Source: Capitulum mitella (lineage: Eukaryota; Arthropoda; Thecostraca; Pollicipedomorpha; Pollicipedidae). Taken from it: 64,000 nucleotides of DNA. Made by a program: the position numbers and the translations under genes. The notes beneath the pieces are model-generated. The model had not been told where the DNA came from and did no database searches. It saw only the letters and a list, made by a program, of their open reading frames with translations. The DNA lies in NCBI GenBank assembly GCA_030062745.1, contig CP099839.1, positions 24,851,324-24,915,323 on the forward strand, given 5' to 3'. Positions 55,462 to 64,000 of the stretch are shown piece by piece. Each line of letters begins with the position of its first letter. The first letter of the stretch is position 1.

Positions 55462-58400
55462 ACACGGAGGGAGACAAGCCACGAGATACGAGGCTTACAT
55501 TTGGCAGTACGATGCACGTTGGAAGCGACGGGCGTCACCCTGGCTGAGAACGTAGCTGACCCGGAGGAACAGTGGCGCACACGAGGGGAAATCGGCGAGA
55601 CTTCAGCGCCCAGAGCTGCTGCCGGTTGTTCTCTGACAAGGCTTTAGTGGCGGTGGTAAAACGGAATATTCCCGTCCTTAATGCGCGGTGGCCTGTTGGG
55701 AGAAGAAAAAAATCCACGCGGCGGTCGGGCCGGGCACTCTGCGCTTTGATTGATGGTTATGTCCCCTATGTGTTTTACATGTTCTCGTAATGACCCACTT
55801 ACGACTGAGAGATACGGGCCGTATTCTGCAGTGCTGGTCTAGCTTGGAACGCAATGTTTTTGCCGATGACTAATTGATATAGCCGTCCAGCGCTTGCACC
55901 GAGCAGTGCATTCGTGGAAAACGTTGAGATAGATTGTGATGTTGGCATGTTTCTCCGGGAACGCTTTTATTGCTTTTCGGAATTCTGGGTGGTGTCAGCC
56001 TTTGCATATCGGAAAAGCAGAATGGCATCAGATCATGCTGGTGAAAAGGATTGCTTGGAGAAGCGCCTGATAAATGTCTGCCATTTATTCAGTGAATGAT
56101 TGGGAGAGAATCGTTCAACTCATGGACATATGTATAAGTCATCCGGCCGGCTCCATGTTAAAGCATTCGCATTCCAAGTCCTTAATCAATCAATGCCTTT
56201 CAGAAACTATTGGCAGCATTTACAAATGACGCCGAATGCATAAACACAACCTGAGGCACTATGTGGCCTCTGAAGACAGCGTTTTCCAAATGATACCGTT
56301 CGGCTGCCTTCACAGTACAGTGGGCACAACCTCGCCAAAATGCTTTTTCTTTCAGCGATAAAATCCCGATCATTCCGACAGCGACCATTTACAATCAAGG
56401 TTAGCCTGCTTTTTCGAGCCAACGACTTGAGCTTCCCGTGTTGCGGTGTTCGTGGCCGTTTGTCCAGCGGTGCGTAATTAGGCCAGCCTGATCAGTCGGA
56501 CGAGCCATGCACCAGGCGGGGCGCGGGCCAGATTCGACCGATAGCCGCGAGGCCAGGCTTATTACGTTGACGGAGTTCCGTTCAGACGAGCTGCCTCGGC
56601 TCGACCTAGCTCTGTGCAGTCGGTGGATTGGGACAACGTATAGGGGCCCGTCGGAGAGTTCCCCTCTGCAGACAGGCGGGAGGGGAGATCTGAGGAGCAG
56701 CCTGAGAGCCGGTCTCTCACACGTGCAGGCGGGGAGGGTGTCTGTGCCCCGAGGGGCCGCAGGAGAGTTCCGACTTCCACAGGCAGGTGGAGGGTGTCTG
56801 TGCTAGCCGGCAGCTGGCGGGGCCCTCTCTTTCACAAGCCGGGCCGGGGTTTGTGTCTGTGAAAGGACCAGTCGGAGAGCTCCCCTTCGTCTCTCACGGG
56901 CAGGCCGGGTGGGGAGGAGGCGGAGGAACCTGTCTGATCCCAGAGGCTCCCCCTGCTCGGCAGGTTAGGCTGGCGCGAATCCAAGACTTGAGAAGGGCAG
57001 GCGGCATTGGCAGTCGGCCTCCCCATCAATGATCAGTCGACCGGCGGCAACATTCAAATGGCACAAGTAAGCACACGTCGACGAGGACATTCGCTTGTCC
57101 GCGACTGGGTGTAGGGGTCTGAAGGGCCAGCCGGAGTCTGGCTGTCCTTTCATAAGAGGCAGGGTGGCTCCTGCATGCACCAGTCGGAGGGATTTCCCTG
57201 CTGGTCGGCCGCCATTCTTGGCCCGCTCCACAGGACGGACCGACACAGGCTCCTCCAGGCCGCGAGCAATGTGAAATATTTGCAGAAGGCCGGTGTCACG
57301 GACTGCCGGCTTCTAGGATTCGTCGTCATCCAAACACGGCCAGGATGTGCTGTTGGTTCACGGCGCTCCGCCTTCTGACGGGAGAAAGTCGGCTCGTTTT
57401 CACGCTCATTATGTTTGCCGCACAAATAACGGAACGTCCCGGACGCTGCTGTTGTCCCAGTCATTTGTCGATTCACGGGACACGCTCCTCGCTGAGCCAG
57501 CACGGCGTCCCGCGGGCGGCTCTCATGTTCGTCAGCCACCTCGTTCCCGGGGTGGCTGACGAACGTCGTCGTCGCAGGTCGCAAAACCACGCGGCAGGAT
57601 TCGGCCGGGCCGAAATGAATGGCGCGCACTCGGCGCGCCATTCCGCGGGCGGCATTTTTCAACGCGCCATTCGGCGGGCGGCGCTTCGGCTGCGTCGGCC
57701 GTTGATCCGACCGGCTCGCTGACCGCTCGAGGCGGCCGCCGCTCCCGCCCGGCCGGGTCGGGCCTCTGGACACGTCGGCGTGCTGCGGTCGGAAGCACGT
57801 CGCAGCCGCGCGGCCGCTCAGGTGGCACCGGCGTCCGCGCGTGGGAACCGGAGTGACGTCACCGAGCGGGACGTCCAGCGCCTGTCACTCTCGACTGACG
57901 GCTGTCGTTAGCGGTCCGGCCAGCTTGATAAGTTTCGATAGGACAGCGTTTAAGCGCGTTATGGATGTCACGCGTCCGTCGTTAAGTGGGCGTAATGGTC
58001 GGCGAGGATGGGGTGTACGACAGCTTTAGAAGATCGCCGGTGTTTCTTGTCTAACTCTTACCCGTTGGTCTTGGTGAAAGGCGAAAATCACGTTTGCCAT
58101 CACAGTTGCTGGTCATAAGAAGACGCTATGGCTCAGGCAGGAAGATTAATGAATGCTAAGAAGATGATTAATAATCGAACGTAATTTTCCGTGACTCATT
58201 TGCTGCAGATTGTCTCGGTGCTGGCAGATCGCGACGATAAACCAGAGCCCACTAGCTTTCATTTGATGTTGCGAGGCAAATGGCGCAGATTTACAAGTCA
58301 GGTAATCACTACTACTAGAACGGATCTTTTCATAAGTCTTAAACTGACTGTGTCACGATATCGCGCTTTAACGTTCTTTTTTGCCAATGCTTAGTTTTGC

Positions 58401-59120
58401 CCATCGCGACCAATTCTGAAATCAAAGCATGTACCAACCATACAAGAAGTTGATGTCCTTTAGATATGCTGCCTTAATCTAGCGATTGGCCGTGTTGTCC
58501 AGCTAGGTCATCGGAGACATGCACTAAAACACGAAGATAACAAGACAGAGGACTTGCTGGCCTCCATCCGTTTTTTTAACGAAAATCATCGCTGTAAGCA
58601 AACCAACTATGCCCGACCTCAGCCAAGTCTCGGCCACTCTGCCTTTATTACCGAATTCCTGCGCGAATGCCAAAGCCATATACACCTCCGGCTCTGCTAT
58701 CTGCCGCATCAGCCGCAAACCTGTCGGGCCGTGCCGCAGCGGCGTCGTGCGTGCCAGCTCAGTGCGGCGCCGCGCCCGGACGTGAAACGGTCTGACCGCG
58801 CGGCCGACTCACGACCGTCACGACGCGGCCGGCGGCGGCTGGCGAGCTGCGGCCGGCCCGCAGCCTCCCGCCGCCGCACGTGCGCCGAATCGGGCGGCGG
58901 CCGCGCCGCGCCGGACGCCCAATCAGGGCGCGCCGCGCCGCGCTGGCCGCGCGCGCCGGGGCGCCGCGCAGCGCCGACCGGCCGGCGCGCTATCTCGCGC
59001 GGCGTGATGAATTCGCGGCCGGCGGCGGCCGCACCCTATATAGGTCAGACGCGCCGCGGCCGCGCAGGTGTTCGGCCGTGGGTCAGAGAGGAGCGGCAGA
59101 GCAGGTCGTCCCTGAACGGC
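55462..59120. other. Gene-poor DNA
   Basis: AT-balanced sequence to 56.5 kb, then GC-rich patches with loose repeats (GTCGGAGAGTTCCCCTC-like units at 56.65-56.9 kb). At 59034-59042 a TATA-box-like CCTATATAG lies in CpG-rich DNA, but no transcript could be built from it. No coding exon was recognised. Confidence 0.45.
57527..57564. repeat. 14-bp perfect inverted repeat
   Basis: GTTCGTCAGCCACC (57527-57540) and its complement (57551-57564) flank a 10-nt loop. Confidence 0.9.
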
Positions 59121-59369
59121 TTCAGCAGGCCATCTGATGCAGGCCGGAACGGCATTAACAGGCTGTCTGATGCCGGCCTGAACGGCATCAGCAGGCCGTC
59201 TGATGTAGGCCTGAACGGCATCAACAGGCCATTTGACGCAGGCGTGAACGGCATCGACAAGCCATATGATGCAGGCCGGAACAGTATCAACGGGCCGTCT
59301 GATGCAGGCTTGAGCGGCATCAGCAGGCCGTCTGATGCAGGCCTGAATGGTATCAATAAGCCGTGGTAG
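59121..59369 (+). repeat. 33-bp minisatellite, 7.5 units
   Basis: Units of AGGCCGTCTGATGCAGGCCT followed by GAACGGCATCAAC. In one forward frame each unit reads as an 11-residue peptide like RPSDAGLNGIN, open until TAG at 59367-59369. Because the period is 33, open frames are expected on both strands without selection. Confidence 0.93.
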
Positions 59370-61947
59370 GCGAGAGCTGTACCAAAAGGCCACCCGAGGA
59401 AGGCGGAAGACGGAAATCACGCCGGCAAGCTGTTGGTTGCCGTTGGCCGTCTGATGCAGAGATGCCAACAGCGGTGCTGCAGTAGGACTGGCTGGAATCG
59501 GCAGTTTTTTTCACGGACTGAGAAACTCGAACAGCACCCTTTGACGCAAGACGCCAGACGTCAAAGGAGACCACGAATCCATGACTGTCAAACATCAACA
59601 GTGTTGTCTGACGCCGGACATGTGACACCCGCTGTGCCGTGTGCCGCGGTCCCGGCTAGCGCGACAGCGTGCGCCAGTTTTGACGTCACACCTGCCGGCC
59701 ACCGGCCGCCGGCAGCCGGTTTGAATTTGAAGACTCGGCTCCTGGAAGGCGGTCAGGTGACCGGAGCTGGGCGCCGGCCCGGGTGCGGCCGCCGCGGCCG
59801 GAGTCGGCGACGGCCGCTGGTCTGCTGCCGGGTCTGCTGCGTCGCCTGCAGACCAGACGGCAGACCAAACTGGTCTGAGGCTCCCTCTGCATGGACGCTG
59901 CGGCGGAATGGCCTGGCGGCTCGCTGGGTCAGCGGATGCTTGGTAAGGTTGTAATTGTCATAACTGGGGAGAACAGCCACAGACCATTACCCCAGGGACC
60001 CGCTGGAGCCGGTGTCTGGGACGCTGGTGCCCTGCTCTGTAACGGGAGGTCGGCGGCGCTGTCCGAGGCCCGAATCTCTCGATCAGGTACCAGATGTCAC
60101 ACTCAGACAGACCAGATTTGCCATCCACGTAACAGCAGGCAGCAGATCGGCAACCCGCAGTGCAGAGGCTCAAACATCCAATGTGCCCAGGTTATGGATG
60201 TTTGCCCGAAACCGAAAGGACTGTTTCCGGGCAACGACAGCCTGAAAGAAGTAGGACATGGACGACATGTTGCAGCGCCGATAAAAGTGACAAGAACACT
60301 AGCTAATCGCATCATTCGTGGTGCTTCGCGTGATATCATTAGTGCAAACCTGTATCAGACGTTTTCGAAACAATTCGAATTTCAGCGTCTCGAGTCGCGT
60401 GATAACCTCTAATAGGTAAAGTGTCAAAAGATTATTAAGGAAAACAGCGCTCTCCACAGCCTTGAAATAGAGACGTGCAGCTTCAGTTTCTGTGGCAAAG
60501 ATACGAGTGACATGGCAAAAAAACGGCTTGGTCGAATGGCTGAAGAGTTCTGAGAATCGCTGTTTGTGAGGGACAACACTGGAATTCGTGAGCGATTCAG
60601 TAAGTTCGCACGGTTCTCACGTTGTAAATAAAGTCTAATAAACAATGATCTAATAAATAAAGAAATGCTAACTGTAGGCGTAGCAAACGAAGCATGGACC
60701 GAGCAAGGCAGAAATACGCGTTTTTCCGCGACTTGTTTTACATTCGCCACACAATGTTACATGGAAACTAGTTTCAGAATCGTCCAATCACCCTCTATTT
60801 TTCCTGGGTGTCTCCACCCGTGGCGCGCGGCACGATACGTGGACTTTCCGTCTTCCCAGAACGCGAGTGAAAATCAAGCCGACAGACCTCTGTCCAACAA
60901 CGGGACAGGTTGCGGGCCGTGATTGGCGGTCTATCGAGCTGACCGGCAGTCACCGAAACTGACCTGGGAGCTGCTTTTTTAGTCTCTGACTACATGGCAG
61001 TGAGACTTTCTCCCTCAGGGTGGGAGTGTCATGGTAACGACCCGATCTGACGCTCCAGTGCAGTGGCGGGGCTACGAAGTCGCAAGAGGGAGAAGTACTG
61101 GTGTAGAGCTTCTGCGGCAGTTCTGTGAGAGATCTTCCTTTGTAGAGGAGCCAGTGATGTGAGCGCTTCAGTAGAAAGATGCCTTTGACGTAAACAACAG
61201 GGAAACCTGACGAGGAAGCTTGTTCCAGTATCCAGTGAAAAACGAAAGAATGGGCGTTTGGAGGAGTTTTGAACTACGACTGTGAAAGGCACTTTTACCG
61301 ATCAAGCCGATGAGGAGAAAGGAAAAGCAGAAAAATCACCTAACCATTCTCTGCAATACTATTTCCGGCCCCCACACTCGCGAACCGTGACGGGACGTCG
61401 AATCGCCCTGAACCGCCATGAACGTTATCTGGAGCCGACTCATCTAAAGCACTCGCAAGGACACGAGTCCCTCTGAACGTCACCGAAAACCAGCCGGCGT
61501 CGACCAAGTGTGCCCCGCCGTAAAGAGCGAAGGACACCGTCGGGACGCCATTGTCTCCGGAGCCGCAGCGGTTGCGCCACCGCTGGCTGGCGTGACGCCG
61601 CGGCGGCCGCGGCCGGCCGGCGGTGGGCAGGGCCAGAACGAGCCAGCCTCGTGCACGGCTCGTCCCTGGCTCGGCCGGCCGCGGGGGCCGGTCACGGCGG
61701 CGACGTGAGCCGTGCCCAGCTGACGCCGCGGCGGTCATTCGAGTCATGTGCTGAAGGTCGCCTGGAGGTCGACCGAAGACCGGTCACGATTCGTTCGGCG
61801 ATGAGTTTTACCTTTTAATTGGGCTTATCGCGTGCATTTCGAAAGGCAGAGACTCTATTTACTACGCTGTCTTGCTGTTTCTGCCAGTAAGCAAATTGAT
61901 GAAACTACATTTTCTAGACGACGAGAGTAAGTGACTGCCGTCAAGAG

Positions 61948-61950
<3 letters not shown>
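59370..61950. other. Gene-poor DNA
   Basis: Mixed composition. No exon, RNA gene or mobile element could be recognised on either strand. Confidence 0.45.
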
Positions 61951-62019
<69 letters not shown>

Positions 62020-62024
62020 TATAT
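61951..62024 (+). repeat. (AT)n microsatellite
   Basis: More than 30 AT units with one ATAC interruption near 62011-62014. Confidence 0.95.
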
Positions 62025-64000
62025 GATTAATTTTTTCTGTTAACGTAAGGGATACGTGTTCTACACATTGTTGAAGGATTTCTCTTAAATCTCCCAGCCT
62101 AGGAACTGTAAGCCACGTGACGACTTGCTCTCCTTACCCTTGATAAATGCAGTAATGTATTTTTGGAAACAATTTGGTCTCGCGAAAGGGATTATTACGG
62201 TGTTCCTCTCGCATATAGCCTAACAATTCACACAGCATTCGATATCACTCTTGCCATTGCGCACCGTTCGTTTCTAGTTTCTTTCATAGCCAGATACCCA
62301 TCTTAACCTGCTCCACGTCAGAGGGGAAGCAGATCCGCGTTATTTTGCGGGATCCTACGATGACAGATGACTTTCTTCACTTGACTGTGACACGAGATGA
62401 CGGGATCTCCTGCACTGAATTATGTCACGAGTTGGTAGGATCTCCCTCTCCTTCCCCGCCGCATGTCTCAGTCCTGGGTCGGCAAAGCCTCCCTCGCCGG
62501 CTCAGAATAAAGGAAGGTGTTTTGTCGCCCTGAATCTCAGTGAGAAGCATTTCCCCTTTCGACCGTGCTTCAACACACAGAAGATAAAGAAGACCAGGAA
62601 AGTGCGTAAAAATTTCAAATGCCGCCTACTCTCTGCAGACGTAATTAATCTTTCAGTGCTTAATTGGACCGTGTCACAGCACGTAGCTTGGCTGTCATAT
62701 TTCTTCTTTATGGCCTCTACGTGTGGTGTAACAGTCACATGTTCCATTCCCTGGAAGCACTCATTACATTCTCCCATCAAAAGACAACGTGACCTCTAGA
62801 AGAGCTTTCCCATCACGTGACAACCGATCACGCGGGGAGGCCTCTCAGTCTGTTGAGGACCCATGTATGTGCACGTGGAGGCCTCATGATCCTCTGCGTC
62901 TGTCTACACGTGGTTTCCCCGCGATCCCCTCGTCCGTCTACACGTGCAGGCGTGGCGATCGCCGGCCTTTGTCGGCACGTGGACGCCGCGTCGTGACGCG
63001 ACACGCCGGCGTGTTCCCTCAGCGTCGGCGTGTGCCGCGCTGTTCGCCGGACGGCCGAGCACGTGTCATCACCGGCCGCCGCCGGCCGGTCGTCCTAATC
63101 CCGGCGAGACGCCCTGTCCGGGCGGGGATGGCGCTGTTAGCCGCCGTCCAGACGGTGCCCCGCTTGTCGCCATCGAGCCGCCAGCGCTGGCGAGCCGACC
63201 GCGTGGCGACGGGGAGACTGCGGACAGGACTGGGGTGCTGGGGGTCCGCAGGGGGCTGGGAGCGGTGCACGAAACCATGCAGAAGAAAGTGGTGGAGAGA
63301 ACGTCCAGGACGACGGGAATAGAGGCCGTTCGGGGGAAGATACGATGATGTATGGTTCACCCTGGAAGCTACATGTTCAGCAGAGTTCGCCTCTGAATTA
63401 TGTGTGGAGAGATAATTTTAGGGGCAGAATGTGAAGGAGACAAGTCGCTCGACAGTGCGGTAGGGCCCCGGGATAATGCATACCTCAAACCGAATGGGTC
63501 CGTCATGGACGTCCGTCCCAGAGGCGTGGAAGGCTTACCTCACTTCGTGGAAGCAGAGATCATGATGAAGTTCGACAGGGGCGCAGGAACTCCTCTTCAG
63601 CTGGGGGGAGGGGGCAAAGAAGTATTTTGGGACAGTTCTTTCCAGTCAACGCCCATAGGACCAACGTTGAATTAAAAGAGGATTCAGGGCAACTGCCCTC
63701 TCGCTTCTTGCGCCCTTCAGTTACGACGGCGCAAATGCACACCCGCTGATGCGACGCCGGATACTGAGGTCATCGGCCGAAACGCTGTCAATGCCCGTCA
63801 CTCTTTCAGACGGAATGCAACGGCTTTTCACAGACTCCAGTTGAGGAGACGGTGTTTGGGATCGCTGGGTGCATGGGAAGGCGATTACGGGACACCTGTT
63901 GGTCGGTCGTGATGATGATTAACCCTGACATCTTCCAGTGTCGTGCTGAATGGTTTAAGAACAGGAGTTCCGGTTTAGACTTGTGTAAACTGTTTGGAAA
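62025..64000. other. Gene-poor DNA to the window end
   Basis: AT-balanced with a GC-rich patch at 62.9-63.3 kb that contains loose CACGTGGA / TCTACACGTG repeats. Nothing was recognised as coding. Confidence 0.45.

Noticed and set aside
1-64000. CRISPR arrays, bacterial operons or a virus genome
   Set aside because: No direct repeats with unique spacers of CRISPR type, no clustered intronless genes, and no viral polymerase or capsid motif were seen; the gene structure is eukaryotic.

Overview
This is eukaryotic nuclear DNA, almost certainly from an arthropod. Genes are split by spliceosomal GT-AG introns, there are no bacterial-style operons, and TTAGG repeats (the usual arthropod telomere motif) occur inside two dispersed elements. 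Very GC-rich blocks (about 13.9-16.1, 18.8-31 and 33.2-34.4 kb and several short ones) alternate with AT-rich stretches. A crustacean is my best guess, but the sequence alone does not settle the group.

Four protein-coding genes can be supported. (1) 1319-1921 (+): last coding exon of an ANTP-class, NK-like homeobox gene; the rest lies upstream of the window. (2) 8904-4982 (-): a TRMT44 orthologue (tRNA-Ser Um44 2'-O-methyltransferase), six coding exons, 561 aa. (3) 12545-30527 (+): an MXD/MAD-family bHLH-leucine-zipper repressor, six coding exons, 215 aa, with an 11.1 kb intron 3. (4) 39324-41919 (+): a CHTOP orthologue (mRNA export and chromatin factor), five coding exons, 222 aa. I rebuilt all three complete models by matching splice phases; every junction keeps frame and joins conserved protein sequence. 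The short tracked ORFs covering most of the window are composition shadows and are omitted.

The spaces between genes are rich in repeats. Two unrelated fold-back elements (10930-11523 and 36237-36626) each carry a TTAGG tract between long inverted arms. A mariner relic (54391-55356) has lost the first half of its transposase and carries an inverted copy of its own 3' end instead, so its transcript could fold into a stem of about 330 bp; it sits inside an older dispersed repeat that also occurs at 45.4 and 48.9 kb. Minisatellites lie at 6.75-7.0, 30.8-31.9, 32.95-33.23, 46.66-46.79, 47.0-47.24, 51.46-51.56 and 59.12-59.37 kb. Intron 3 of the MXD gene holds a dense cluster of AGGTCA nuclear-receptor half-sites. 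From 42 to 64 kb I found no convincing gene apart from the transposase relic.

The four genes do not form a pathway: they cover developmental transcription (homeobox), tRNA modification (TRMT44), E-box repression (MXD) and mRNA export (CHTOP). The nearness of an NK-like homeobox, TRMT44 and MXD may be a remnant of ancestral linkage, since their human relatives lie together on 4p16.
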